A stretch of 64,000 bases of DNA from an uncultured Oscillospiraceae bacterium (GTDB lineage Bacteria > Bacillota > Clostridia > Oscillospirales > Ruminococcaceae), in NCBI GenBank assembly GCA_934446565.1, contig CAKSEO010000001.1, forward strand, positions 1-64,000, written 5' to 3'. Made by a program: the position numbers and the translations under genes. The notes beneath the pieces were generated by a model. That model searched no databases, was not told the DNA's origin, and saw only the letters and a program-made list of their open reading frames with translations. Each line of letters begins with the position of its first letter. Position 1 is the first letter of the stretch. Below, one piece after another: positions 33,382-41,523 of the stretch.

Positions 33382-34803
33382 ATGGCAATGTACAACGAAA
33401 ACGAACTGAACGAGCGTGCAGGACGTAGCTGCGCGGACGAGATCGCGGCGCTCGTAAACGGCGACCTTTCGCCGAAAGCTATCCAGGAGCAGCTTGAAAA
33501 CTACCACAACAGCGATATCGCGGACTCCGTAGAGATGATGGAACAGTCTGGCAGAACGCGGCTGTTCAGAGCTGTCGAGCCGGACAAGCTCGCTGATATT
33601 TTCGAGTATCTCGAGCCGGAGAAAGCCGCAGAGTTCATCAATGACGCGGACATCGGCAGGGCTGCTCTCATCATAGGAAGAATGGAGCCCGACGCTGCCG
33701 CCGACATCCTGCGGGAGCTTCCTGGCACTAAACGGACTAGCATTATAGGGCTTCTTGATCCTGAGCTGCGGAAAAAGATAGAGCTGATAGTCTCCTTTGA
33801 CGAGGACGAGATCGGCAGCAGAATGAGCACGAATTACATCTCGCTGGATTCCGGAATGACAGTCGCACAGGCGACCAGGGCGCTGATGGACCAGGCGAAG
33901 GAGAACGACAATATCCAGATGCTTTTCGTAACAGCGGAGAACGGATTTTTCTGCGGCGCAGTGGAACTGCGCGCGCTGCTCACCGCCGAAAAGCATGCGG
34001 ATATCGCACCGCTTATCCAGCACAGATTCCCGTATGTTTACGGCAGCGAGCGTACAGAGGACTGTATCGAGCGGCTGAAAAGCTACTCTGAAAGCAGCAT
34101 TCCCGTGCTGGACGATTCCAACTGTATCCTTGGCGTTATCACGCTGGAAGAACTTGTCGAGGCTGTCGATGACGAGATGAGCGACGACTACGCAAAGCTG
34201 GGTGGTCTGTCCGCGGAGGAAGATCTTCATGAGCCGCTGCTCGCGAGCCTTAAAAAGCGCATGCCCTGGCTGCTGATACTGCTGGTGCTGGGACTAGTCG
34301 TTTCTGGAGTTGTGGGAGCCTTTGAAAAGGTGGTTTCCCAGCTCACGATAATCATGGCGTTCCAGTCGCTGATACTGGATATGGCGGGCAATGTCGGCAC
34401 TCAGTCGCTTGCGGTAACTATCCGCGTGCTGATGGATAAGGATCTGACTGCCGGCAAAAAGCTGCGGCTGGTCTGCAAGGAAATGCGCGTCGGGCTGTTC
34501 AGCGGACTTATCCTGGGAGTGCTTTCCGTGCTGTTCGTGGGACTTTACATCATGCTGGGCAAGGGGTATCCCGCTCAGTATGCGTTTGCGGTTTCCCTGT
34601 GCATTGGAGCGGCGCTGCTGCTTGCGATGCTCATTTCCAGCGCTGTTGGTACGCTGGTGCCGATGTTCTTCAAGAAGATCGGCGTTGACCCTGCGGTCGC
34701 TTCAGGTCCGCTCATCACTACTGTGAACGACCTTGTTGCAGTCGTTACCTATTACGGGCTGAGCTGGCTGCTGCTTTTGCAGGTGCTCCATCTTGGAAAC
34801 TGA
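33382..34803 (+). CDS. mgtE: Magnesium transporter MgtE
   Basis: A 473-residue Mg2+ channel of the MgtE family. The N-terminal superhelical domain contains ADIFEYLEPEKAAEFIND and AADILRELPGTKRTSIIGLL; two CBS domains follow (about residues 135-260, with SSIPVLDDSNCILGVITLEEL), then a five-helix membrane domain with LVVSGVVGAFEK and AGNVGTQSLAVTIR, the pore signature. Intracellular Mg2+ closes the channel through the N and CBS domains. AAAGGCGG precedes the ATG but overlaps a hairpin. The long leader suggests an added layer of control on expression. Confidence 0.95.
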   Translation: MAMYNENELNERAGRSCADEIAALVNGDLSPKAIQEQLENYHNSDIADSVEMMEQSGRTRLFRAVEPDKLADIFEYLEPEKAAEFINDADIGRAALIIGRMEPDAAADILRELPGTKRTSIIGLLDPELRKKIELIVSFDEDEIGSRMSTNYISLDSGMTVAQATRALMDQAKENDNIQMLFVTAENGFFCGAVELRALLTAEKHADIAPLIQHRFPYVYGSERTEDCIERLKSYSESSIPVLDDSNCILGVITLEELVEAVDDEMSDDYAKLGGLSAEEDLHEPLLASLKKRMPWLLILLVLGLVVSGVVGAFEKVVSQLTIIMAFQSLILDMAGNVGTQSLAVTIRVLMDKDLTAGKKLRLVCKEMRVGLFSGLILGVLSVLFVGLYIMLGKGYPAQYAFAVSLCIGAALLLAMLISSAVGTLVPMFFKKIGVDPAVASGPLITTVNDLVAVVTYYGLSWLLLLQVLHLGN

Positions 34804-34808
34804 ATCTG

Positions 34809-34881
34809 GCGGACGCGTGAGTCCGCTGTTATGTTGCTGAATTAAACAAGTATTCCCCCGGAACGAATGTTCCGGGGGAAT
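34809..34881. terminator. Two hairpins between converging mgtE and proS
   Basis: GCGGAC (34809-34814) pairs with GTCCGC (34821-34826), followed by a weakly T-rich stretch, close to the mgtE stop. A second, stronger stem, ATTCCCCCGGAAC (34852-34864) with GTTCCGGGGGAAT (34869-34881), is perfectly symmetrical with a GAAT loop. Neither has a good T run, but their place between converging genes suggests bidirectional termination. Confidence 0.6.
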
Positions 34882-34895
34882 CAGCTTATTCAGGG

Positions 34896-36620
34896 TCATT
34901 CAACGTCGAATGCCATCATTTCAGCAATTTTCTGCTGAATGCGGTCTGCGACCTCTGCGGGGGCAAGCTTCTCGCTGAAGCTCTTGTCTCTTGCGGAGAT
35001 CTCGATCACGCCGTCCTTGAGGTTCCTCGGGCTTACGATAACGCGCAGCGGGATTCCCAGCAGGTCAGCGTCGGAGAACATTACGCCTGCGCTTACTGCA
35101 CGGTCGTCGTAGATTACCTCAACGCCGCGCTTCTGAAGCTCGTCGTAGAGTGCGTCAGCCTTTTCCTTGACCTCGGCGTCGTCGGCGCGTACAGCGCAGA
35201 TGTGCACCTGCCATGGCGCGATCGCCATCGGCCAGATGGGTCCGTAATCGTCATGGTGAACCTCGCAGACGGACGCAGCAAGTCTGCCTACGCCGATACC
35301 GTAGCAGCCCATGATAGGAGTCTGGATGTTGCCGTCCTTGTCGAGGTAGGTCATGCCCATGCTCTTGGTGTACTTGGTGCCGAGCTGGAAGATGTTGCCG
35401 ACCTCAATGCCGCGGGAGATGGTGATGTGCTTCTTGCCGCAGCTCGGGCAGATACCGCCCTCGATTATCTTCGCGAAGTCGTGGTACTCGACGCCCTTGC
35501 AGTCGCGCTCGATGTCGAGACCGGTGAAGTGGTACTCCTCCTTGTTTGCGCCGCAGGAGAGGTTGTTGGTGTTCTGGAGGGACTTGTCGAACAGCACGGT
35601 CATGCCCTCGGGGAGGCCTATCGGCCCGATGAAGCCTGCGTTCAGTCCGCACTCGGGAGTTATAACAGCCGGGTGAATGTCGCAGCCGAGGAAGTTCGTG
35701 AGCTTGGTCTCGTTGATGTCGAGGTCGCCGCGGATGAATACGACAACGTAGCTGTCGTCGTGGTTGCGCTGGTAAACTACAGCTTTGCAGCTCTTTTCCT
35801 GCGGGCTGTGCAGGAACTCGCAGATGTCCTCGATGGTGTGGATGTTCGGGGTGTGTACCTCGGTGAGGGGCTGGCTCTCGGCGTCGCGGGTGTTCTCGAT
35901 GATGGACTCGGCAGCTTCCATGTTGGCGCGGAATCCGCAGTCCTTACAAATTGCGATGGAATCCTCGCCGATAGGCGTGAGCAGCATGAATTCGTGGGAA
36001 ATGCTTCCGCCCATCATGCCGGAGTCGGACTTGACGGAAATTACCTCGGGAATGCCGGCGCGGGCGTAGATACGCTCATACGCCTTGTGGCAGCGCATGT
36101 AGTATTCCTCCAGATCCTCCTGGGAGGTGTGGAACGAATACGCGTCTTTCATGGTGAACTCGCGCACGCGGATAAGACCGCCGCGGGGACGCGCCTCGTC
36201 GCGGAACTTGGTCTGTATCTGGTAGATCATGAACGGATACTTGGAGTAGCTGTTCGCGTACTCGCGGACGAGCTGGACTGCGGCTTCCTCGTGGGTCATT
36301 CCGAGGACCATCTGCGCCTTGTTGCGGTCGGTGAAGCGGAGCAGCTCGCTGCCTATGCTCTCGTATCTGCCGGACTCCTGCCAGAGGGTGGCGGGCATTA
36401 CTACGGGGAAAGATACCTCCTGACCGTCGATAGCGTCCATTTCCTCGCGGATTATCTGCTCTATCTTGCGGGTGATACGCTTTAAGGGCATGTAGCTGGA
36501 GAAGATACCGTTAGCAACGTACTTCATGTAGCCACCGCGTATCATCAGCGCGTGGCTGTCGATGTTACAGTCGGAGGGGCGCTGCTTGAAGCGGTCGCCT
36601 ACTAGCTTTTCAAGTTTCAT
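34896..36620 (-). CDS. proS: Proline-tRNA ligase (bacterial type)
   Basis: A 574-residue class II synthetase of the long bacterial type. Landmarks are the N-terminal KLVGDRFKQRPSD, motif 1 (FPVVMPATLWQESGRY), motif 2 (TKFRDEARPRGGLIRVREFTMKDAYSFH in parts), the inserted editing domain between motifs 2 and 3, motif 3 with YGIGVGRLAAS, and the anticodon domain ending KRGVEVIYDDRAVSAGVMF. It charges tRNA-Pro such as the GGG isoacceptor encoded at 2-78. AAGGAAG precedes the ATG. Expression is controlled by the T-box leader upstream. Confidence 0.96.
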   Translation of the reverse strand: MKLEKLVGDRFKQRPSDCNIDSHALMIRGGYMKYVANGIFSSYMPLKRITRKIEQIIREEMDAIDGQEVSFPVVMPATLWQESGRYESIGSELLRFTDRNKAQMVLGMTHEEAAVQLVREYANSYSKYPFMIYQIQTKFRDEARPRGGLIRVREFTMKDAYSFHTSQEDLEEYYMRCHKAYERIYARAGIPEVISVKSDSGMMGGSISHEFMLLTPIGEDSIAICKDCGFRANMEAAESIIENTRDAESQPLTEVHTPNIHTIEDICEFLHSPQEKSCKAVVYQRNHDDSYVVVFIRGDLDINETKLTNFLGCDIHPAVITPECGLNAGFIGPIGLPEGMTVLFDKSLQNTNNLSCGANKEEYHFTGLDIERDCKGVEYHDFAKIIEGGICPSCGKKHITISRGIEVGNIFQLGTKYTKSMGMTYLDKDGNIQTPIMGCYGIGVGRLAASVCEVHHDDYGPIWPMAIAPWQVHICAVRADDAEVKEKADALYDELQKRGVEVIYDDRAVSAGVMFSDADLLGIPLRVIVSPRNLKDGVIEISARDKSFSEKLAPAEVADRIQQKIAEMMAFDVE

Positions 36621-36663
36621 GTGTTTTCTTCCTTTCGATTTTCGTCAGTTTCGTCAAGAATAC

Positions 36664-36928
36664 AAAAAGCCCTGAACCGATAAGGCTCAGGGCGAACTGT
36701 ACAAAGTCCGTGTTACCACCTGGATTCGGGAAATTCCCGCGCTCAGCGTCTGCAACGCTTTCTCATGTAACGGTGAGCACCGGCGCCGCTTACTTCCGCA
36801 TTCCTGCGGGTTCCGGGCGCAGCTCTAAGACGGGTTCGGCATATCGTCAATAACGGCTCGCACCTACCGCCGTCTCTCTGAAAATCAGAAGTGCCTACTG
36901 TTTCTTTTCACAGCTTTTCGTATTCATT
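36664..36928 (-). promoter_or_regulatory. T-box riboswitch upstream of proS
   Basis: Read on the minus strand, the leader shows the conserved Stem I loop GGTGCGAGCC, the likely specifier in GAACCCG (36831-36837; CCC at 36832-36834, or CCG in the preceding TGCCG), the antiterminator T-box bulge AGGTGGTAACACGG (36708-36721), and a terminator with stem GCCCTGAGCC/GGTTCAGGGC (36669-36693) and a T run. Uncharged tRNA-Pro binding would favour read-through into proS. CCC matches tRNA-Pro(GGG) of this window. Confidence 0.92.
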
Positions 36929-36934
36929 GGATTG

Positions 36935-36963
36935 ATTATATCACGATTTTCGGGATTTGTCAA
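36935..36963 (-). promoter_or_regulatory. proS (T-box) promoter
   Basis: On the minus strand TTGACA (36958-36963) and TATAAT (36935-36940) are 17 bases apart, with the T-box beginning just downstream. Confidence 0.85.
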
Positions 36964-36971
36964 CCAGAAAT

Positions 36972-37187
36972 TCACCATTTCTTTTCCTTGTCGTCTGTCA
37001 GGCACAGGAGGTAATCAGTTGATACGTCAAGATATTTCGCGAGGGTGACGATATGGCGGCAGGGTATCTCCTGGATATTGTTCTCGTATTTGCTTATCTG
37101 CTGCTGCGTTGTTTTCAGCAGGTCGGCTATCTGCTGCTGGCTCGCTTTTCCGGCGCGGGCTTCTTTCAGGCGGGTGCCAATATCCAT
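36972..37187 (-). CDS. XRE-family helix-turn-helix regulator
   Basis: A 71-residue Cro/C1-type DNA-binding protein consisting of little more than the HTH domain: RLKEARAGKASQQQIADLLKTTQQQISKYENN, in two pieces, then the IPCRHIVTLAKYLDVSTDYLL helices. Start ATG 37187 was chosen because AGGAG lies nine bases ahead; ATGs at 37196 and 37193 are too close to it. It faces a secreted-protein gene across overlapping promoters with repeated AGGTGTATAA half-sites and is probably a repressor of both. No sensor domain is present. Confidence 0.88.
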   Translation of the reverse strand: MDIGTRLKEARAGKASQQQIADLLKTTQQQISKYENNIQEIPCRHIVTLAKYLDVSTDYLLCLTDDKEKKW

Positions 37188-37249
37188 ATTCATCATCTCC
37201 TATGACTGTCAAAATGCGTTAATTATTTTTGTACAGAATATACAAATTT

Positions 37250-37278
37250 ATTATACACCTATAAAATTGTGTTGACAA
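37250..37278 (-). promoter_or_regulatory. Promoter of the XRE regulator
   Basis: On the minus strand TTGTCA (37273-37278) and TATAAT (37250-37255) are separated by 17 bases. The -35 overlaps that of the divergent promoter on the other strand, and the -10 lies inside the half-site AGGTGTATAA. Confidence 0.7.
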
Positions 37279-37325
37279 ACATCTGAAAAGGTGTATAATT
37301 AAATTAACACCTGATAAGGTGTAAA
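37251..37325. promoter_or_regulatory. Operator array in the divergent XRE switch
   Basis: Four half-sites of one motif are present: TTATACACCT (37251-37260), its exact reverse complement AGGTGTATAA (37289-37298), TTAACACCT (37304-37312) and AGGTGTAAA (37317-37325). The first two each cover the -10 of one of the back-to-back promoters; the last two form an inverted repeat with a 4-base centre just after the secreted-gene promoter. The symmetry suggests binding by the XRE protein. Confidence 0.65.
37272..37299 (+). promoter_or_regulatory. Promoter of the secreted protein gene
   Basis: TTGACA (37272-37277) and TATAAT (37294-37299) are separated by 16 bases. A strong GAGGAGGAG ribosome-binding site follows before the ATG at 37341. 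Confidence 0.8.
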
Positions 37326-37340
37326 GAGGAGGAGAATTAT

Positions 37341-39236
37341 ATGAACATATTTAAAAAGGTCGCGGCAGCCGTGACGGCTGTGGCTGTTCTGGCGGGGATA
37401 ACCGTTTCGGTCAGCGCGGCGGACAGCACTTTGAAGCTTTTGACTGAGGAAGTGGATTCAGAAATCGGTCCTCTTGCAGAGGAAGGTTTGTATGTTTTTA
37501 CAAACGATGATGGTTTTGCTGAAAATTTTGTGTCAATCTCTCAGTCCGCGCTGGAAAAGTGGTGCACTGGCGGCAATTTGCAGATGACAGATGTAAAGAT
37601 TGATGGAAATATAAGCTGGAACAGGCTTGCAGGATTCAATGATACGCTGGCATTGTTTAATGTGGATACCTCCGGAAATATTACCAAGAGATATGCTTAC
37701 ACATATAACGGCAAAGATACTATGAAAATAGTGAGCACAACTACTGATTGGATGTACGCCAAAACAAATGGAGATATTATTCAACAGGCAGTCTGCGACA
37801 AAAATGGAAACCTTACTTTTTCAGCGCGTACATCTGCCGGAAAGACTGTAAAGGCTAAGTTCAAGGTGGGGGAAAATCCTTATAATGGAGAGCGCTGGTA
37901 TCAATATTATGCTCTCAATGACAGCAAGTATCTTGGATATGTCATTTACCAAACTACAGATGAACCCTCTGTGAGCAAAAGCAGTCAGAATCTTTCTTTT
38001 GAGATAACGATTGCGATAGATTTGGTCGATAAAAATGGCAAAACCAAAAATGTCTGGAAAAAGAGAACTACCGATTTCACTTACTATGGGACGGCAGGTA
38101 ATAATTTGGTATTCTTTTATCGTGATCTTAGCAAAGATTTTTATAACACATGTATGTATGACTTGAAAAAAGGGAAGGTTGTAACTTATTCAGCCAACAG
38201 TTTGATAATAGCTGCTGATATGCCTTATATGAAATCTGATGGAACAATGCTCGGTGCAACTGAATTCTATGATTTGGATTCTTTTAATGGCAACTATTCC
38301 AATATAGCCATTGCAGAGTATCACTCGAGAAGCAATGATACTGCTGCATACTGCCTAGTAGATTTGTCACAAGGAGAGTATTTGAGCTGCTTTTATAAGG
38401 AAATGAGCACATCAGACGGAAAAATGTTCCTTGTAAAGACCTACGACGATAAATGGGGCTACATAAATACAAAGGGCAAGTTCCTCGGCGCGTTTGACGA
38501 CGCGGGCGATTTTAAAGGAAACTACGCTCCAGTAATAAAGAATGGCAAGGCATATCTTGTTGACAAAACGATGAAATGCGTTTCCGAAAAAATCAATGCA
38601 ACATCTGTAAGAACCCTGGGCGACGGTCTGTATTACGTTGAAAACGGAAGCAAAAAGTACCTCGTGACATACGCTTCCGGAACCAGCTCCGCGACACCAA
38701 CTACGCCTACGACCACAAAGCCGTCCGCGTCCGGCAAGGACATCTCCGGTCTGGAATACTACAAGCTTGCTAACGAGGAATACACCGGCGGAAAGATCTG
38801 CCCCGACCCCTCGATTTACGACGGAAACTATCTGCTTGAGGAAAAGACAGACTACACCCTCTCCTACAAAAATAACACTGCGCTTGGAACCGGAACGGTC
38901 ATAGTCAAGGGCTGCGGGAAATATTCCGGCACCAAAACCCTGAAATTCAACATCGTCCTTAATAAGCCCACATTTTCCGCAAAAAAGAACGGAAGCAGCA
39001 AGGCGGTTCTTTCGTGGAAGAAAGTTGCGGGCGCTGCCGGGTATGAAATCTACTATGCGGCTGGAAACGGCAGCTTCAAGAAGCTGGCGTCGGTTTACGC
39101 GTCAACGCTCAGCAAGTCGGTTTCCGGGCTGGATATCAGGAACAACAGCTACAAGTTCAGGATACGCGCTTACGCGACCTCGTCCGACGGTAAAAAAGTA
39201 TACAGCTCCTGGTCTAAAACTGTAAAAATAGGTTAA
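37341..39236 (+). CDS. Secreted protein with WG-like repeats and C-terminal beta-sandwich and fibronectin-III domains
   Basis: A 631-residue exported protein. Residues 1-27 are a signal peptide (KKVAAAVTAV...VSVSAAD). Residues 28 to about 350 match no family I recognise. WG-repeat-like units follow (DDKWGYINTKGKFLGAFDD and a second copy). A Thr/Pro/Ser linker near 455-470 leads to an Ig-like module (DYTLSYKNNTALGTGTVIV) and a fibronectin type III domain (AVLSWKKVAGAAGYEIYY). The linker and end domains suit surface display or carbohydrate binding, but no anchor is visible. Codon use is AT-rich to about 38440 and GC-rich afterwards, suggesting mosaic origin. The XRE switch upstream likely controls it. 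Confidence 0.8.
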   Translation: MNIFKKVAAAVTAVAVLAGITVSVSAADSTLKLLTEEVDSEIGPLAEEGLYVFTNDDGFAENFVSISQSALEKWCTGGNLQMTDVKIDGNISWNRLAGFNDTLALFNVDTSGNITKRYAYTYNGKDTMKIVSTTTDWMYAKTNGDIIQQAVCDKNGNLTFSARTSAGKTVKAKFKVGENPYNGERWYQYYALNDSKYLGYVIYQTTDEPSVSKSSQNLSFEITIAIDLVDKNGKTKNVWKKRTTDFTYYGTAGNNLVFFYRDLSKDFYNTCMYDLKKGKVVTYSANSLIIAADMPYMKSDGTMLGATEFYDLDSFNGNYSNIAIAEYHSRSNDTAAYCLVDLSQGEYLSCFYKEMSTSDGKMFLVKTYDDKWGYINTKGKFLGAFDDAGDFKGNYAPVIKNGKAYLVDKTMKCVSEKINATSVRTLGDGLYYVENGSKKYLVTYASGTSSATPTTPTTTKPSASGKDISGLEYYKLANEEYTGGKICPDPSIYDGNYLLEEKTDYTLSYKNNTALGTGTVIVKGCGKYSGTKTLKFNIVLNKPTFSAKKNGSSKAVLSWKKVAGAAGYEIYYAAGNGSFKKLASVYASTLSKSVSGLDIRNNSYKFRIRAYATSSDGKKVYSSWSKTVKIG

Positions 39237-39265
39237 AATCGGAATGCGTAAATAGCTTACTGGCG

Positions 39266-39304
39266 TCCCGTTTCGCAGGAAAATCACTGCGAAACGGGAT
39301 TTTT
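39266..39304 (+). terminator. Terminator of the secreted protein gene
   Basis: TCCCGTTTCGCA (39266-39277) pairs perfectly with TGCGAAACGGGA (39288-39299), followed by five T (39300-39304). Confidence 0.93.
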
Positions 39305-39327
39305 ACGCAGATTTTTCAAAAAACCTA

Positions 39328-39356
39328 TTGATTTTCTGAAATGATTGTGGTATAAT
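39328..39356 (+). promoter_or_regulatory. Promoter of the rimP-nusA-infB operon
   Basis: TTGATT (39328-39333) and TATAAT (39351-39356) are 17 bases apart. About 105 bases of leader separate the expected start from rimP. Confidence 0.75.
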
Positions 39357-39376
39357 ACAACAAGATAGATTAGACT

Positions 39377-39410
39377 AAAGACTGGGGTTTCGCTCCAGTC
39401 TTTAAGTTTT
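39377..39410 (+). terminator. Terminator-like hairpin in the rimP-nusA operon leader
   Basis: TAAAGACTGG (39376-39385) pairs with CCAGTCTTTA (39395-39404) around a nine-base loop, followed by AGTTTT. It lies after the promoter and before the first gene, so it could act as an attenuator. A second small stem CGGGC/GCCCG (39421-39436) follows. Confidence 0.55.
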
Positions 39411-39468
39411 AATCGGGGGTCGGGCGTTTTTGCCCGTCCCGCTGCATATTCTGAAAGGAGCTGGCTTA

Positions 39469-39975
39469 ATGGCACTTGCAAAGGGGTTCAGCACTATCGA
39501 GGCTGCGGCTGAGGCTGCCGTCAGACCGATAGTCGAGAGCCACGGGTTCTCTCTGTGGGACGTCTGGTTCGCGAAGGAGGGCGCAAAATGGTATCTGCGT
39601 ATCTTCATCGACAAGCCGCACGGCGTTTCCATCGACGACTGCGAATCCATCGACGGGGAGATCAACTCCATCATCGACGAGCAGTATTTCATCGACAAGA
39701 TCGACTATCTGGAGATAGGCTCCGCGGGGCTCGAACGTTCCGTGAGGAGGTTAGCCCAGCTTGAACAGTCGATAGGCAAAAAGGTGAGGGTCAAGACCTA
39801 CAAGCTGTGCGAGGGCGCGCCGTCTAAGGACTTCAAGTGCGTGCTTTCGGGATACGACGGCGAAAAGCTCACGCTGACCGGCGATTTCGGGGAGCTTGCG
39901 CTTCCTGTAGCCGATGTTTCGGCGATAAATTACGATGACTTTGACGATCACGAGCTGATAGAAAGCGGCGACTGA
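39469..39975 (+). CDS. rimP: Ribosome maturation factor RimP
   Basis: A 168-residue 30S assembly factor. The N-terminal alpha/beta domain shows GFSLWDVWFAKEGAKWYLRIFID and the family's conserved segment appears as LEIGSAGLERSVRR (usually EVSSPGxxRPL); the C-terminal SH3-like domain follows. ATG 39469 has AAAGGAG eight bases upstream; an in-frame start at 39430 lies in the leader. First gene of the nusA operon, as in most bacteria. Confidence 0.93.
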   Translation: MALAKGFSTIEAAAEAAVRPIVESHGFSLWDVWFAKEGAKWYLRIFIDKPHGVSIDDCESIDGEINSIIDEQYFIDKIDYLEIGSAGLERSVRRLAQLEQSIGKKVRVKTYKLCEGAPSKDFKCVLSGYDGEKLTLTGDFGELALPVADVSAINYDDFDDHELIESGD

Positions 39976-40011
39976 CCGCGGCAGTATATTTAATGGAGGA
40001 ATTAACGGAAA

Positions 40012-41244
40012 ATGGCTAAGAAGAAAGTACAGCAGCCCCAGAACGACATCACTGAATTTTTTGACGCGCTTGCCGCTTACGCTGCTGAAAAGGGAATCGA
40101 CAAGGACGTGTTCGCTGAAAAGATCAAGAGCGCTATCGAAAAGAGCCTCAAGACCAGCATGCACGTTGACGACAAGGACAGCGAGTGCGTTTTTGTCAAC
40201 ATTGATTTCAACAGAAAGATATTTAATGTCAGCGTACTTAAAGAGGTTATCGAGGTGGTTGACACCCTGTACGAGCCGGAGATCGAGATAGTTCTTGAGG
40301 AGGCACGCAAGATCAATCCGTCCGTCGAGGTCGGCGACAAGATACCCGTTCCGATCGACCCGCACGAATTCAAGCGTATCGCTGCAAAGAACGCAAAGGA
40401 TCTCATCAAGCAGGGCTTCCGCGACATCGAGCGCCAGCAGCTCAGCGAGATGTGGGGCGAGTATGAGAACGAGGCTGTATCCGCAGTAGTTACCAAGATA
40501 GAGCCCAAGACCGGTCACGCTACCATCGAGATAAATCACAACGAAGTCCTCCTGATGAGAGCCGACCAGATACCCGGCGAGGTACTGCATGTTGGCGATA
40601 TCATCAAGGTATATATCACCGGCGTTTCCAAAGAATATAAGGAAGGCGCTAAGAAGCAGAGCCTCCGTATCACCAGAACCGACAAGGGTCTTATCAAGCG
40701 ACTGTTCGAGCTTGAGTGCCCCGAAATTTACGACGGCACTGTTGAGATAAAGGCTGTCAGCCGCGCTGCCGGTTCCCGCTCCAAGATCGCGGTCATCAGC
40801 AACGATCCTAACGTTGACGCAGTGGGCGCGTGCATCGGTACCCAGAAGTCCCGTATCAACGCCGTTACCAAGGAGCTCAAGGGCGAGAAGGTAGACGTCG
40901 TTCTGTGGAGCGAGGATCTTGAGGAATTCATCAAGCAGGCGCTCAAGCCCGCAGAAGTCCTCCGCGTGGTAATAACCAATCCCGACCCCAAGAAGAAGGA
41001 ATGCAAGGCTATCGTTCCTGATAATCAGCTTTCCCTCGCCATCGGCAACAAGGGTCAGAATGCTCTGCTTGCCGCAAGACTTACCAACTGCAAGATAGAC
41101 ATCAAGGCAGAGAGCAAGGTAACTCCCGAGGATCTTATCGTGACCGAATATATCCCGGAGGAACCTGCTGAGGAGCCTGCCGAAGCACATGCAGAGGAGC
41201 AGACAGAGGCTCCCGCGCAGGCTGAAGCTCCCGTCGAGGAATAA
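40012..41244 (+). CDS. nusA: Transcription termination/antitermination factor NusA
   Basis: A 410-residue RNA-polymerase-binding factor. N-terminal domain to about 125; S1 domain with ATIEINHNEVLLMRADQIPGE; KH1 and KH2 with VDAVGACIGTQKSRINAVTKELKGEKVDVV (in pieces) and LAIGNKGQNALLAARLTNCKIDI. A Glu/Ala/Pro-rich tail (residues about 380-410) replaces the acidic repeats of enterobacterial NusA. GGAGG lies 12 bases before the ATG. If the leader hairpin is an attenuator, NusA may feed back on its own operon. Confidence 0.95.
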   Translation: MAKKKVQQPQNDITEFFDALAAYAAEKGIDKDVFAEKIKSAIEKSLKTSMHVDDKDSECVFVNIDFNRKIFNVSVLKEVIEVVDTLYEPEIEIVLEEARKINPSVEVGDKIPVPIDPHEFKRIAAKNAKDLIKQGFRDIERQQLSEMWGEYENEAVSAVVTKIEPKTGHATIEINHNEVLLMRADQIPGEVLHVGDIIKVYITGVSKEYKEGAKKQSLRITRTDKGLIKRLFELECPEIYDGTVEIKAVSRAAGSRSKIAVISNDPNVDAVGACIGTQKSRINAVTKELKGEKVDVVLWSEDLEEFIKQALKPAEVLRVVITNPDPKKKECKAIVPDNQLSLAIGNKGQNALLAARLTNCKIDIKAESKVTPEDLIVTEYIPEEPAEEPAEAHAEEQTEAPAQAEAPVEE

Positions 41245-41253
41245 GGAGCGGCT

Positions 41254-41523
41254 ATGCAGGAAAAGCACGTTCCGATGCGCAAGTGCATCGGCTGCGGCGA
41301 AATGATCGGAAAAAAGGGCGCGGTGAGGATAGTCCGCAGCAAGGAGGGTGAAATCTCCATCGACCTCACCGGAAAGAAACCGGGACGCGGCGCGTACCTC
41401 TGCCGGAGCAGGGAATGCCTGGAGCTGGCAAGAAAGGGCAGAAAGCTTGAACGCGGTCTGAAATGCGCTATTCCCGATGAGATATACGAAATTCTCGAAA
41501 AGGAGCTGACCTCGGATAAATAA
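41254..41523 (+). CDS. rnpM: YlxR/RnpM, RNA-binding RNase P modulator
   Basis: An 89-residue DUF448 protein. The diagnostic RKCIGCGE and KPGRGAYLCRSRECLELA motifs are present. In Bacillus subtilis this protein (YlxR) binds the RNase P RNA and modulates its activity. AAGGAG precedes the ATG. The stop region overlaps the apparent AUA start of ylxQ. Confidence 0.93.
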   Translation: MQEKHVPMRKCIGCGEMIGKKGAVRIVRSKEGEISIDLTGKKPGRGAYLCRSRECLELARKGRKLERGLKCAIPDEIYEILEKELTSDK

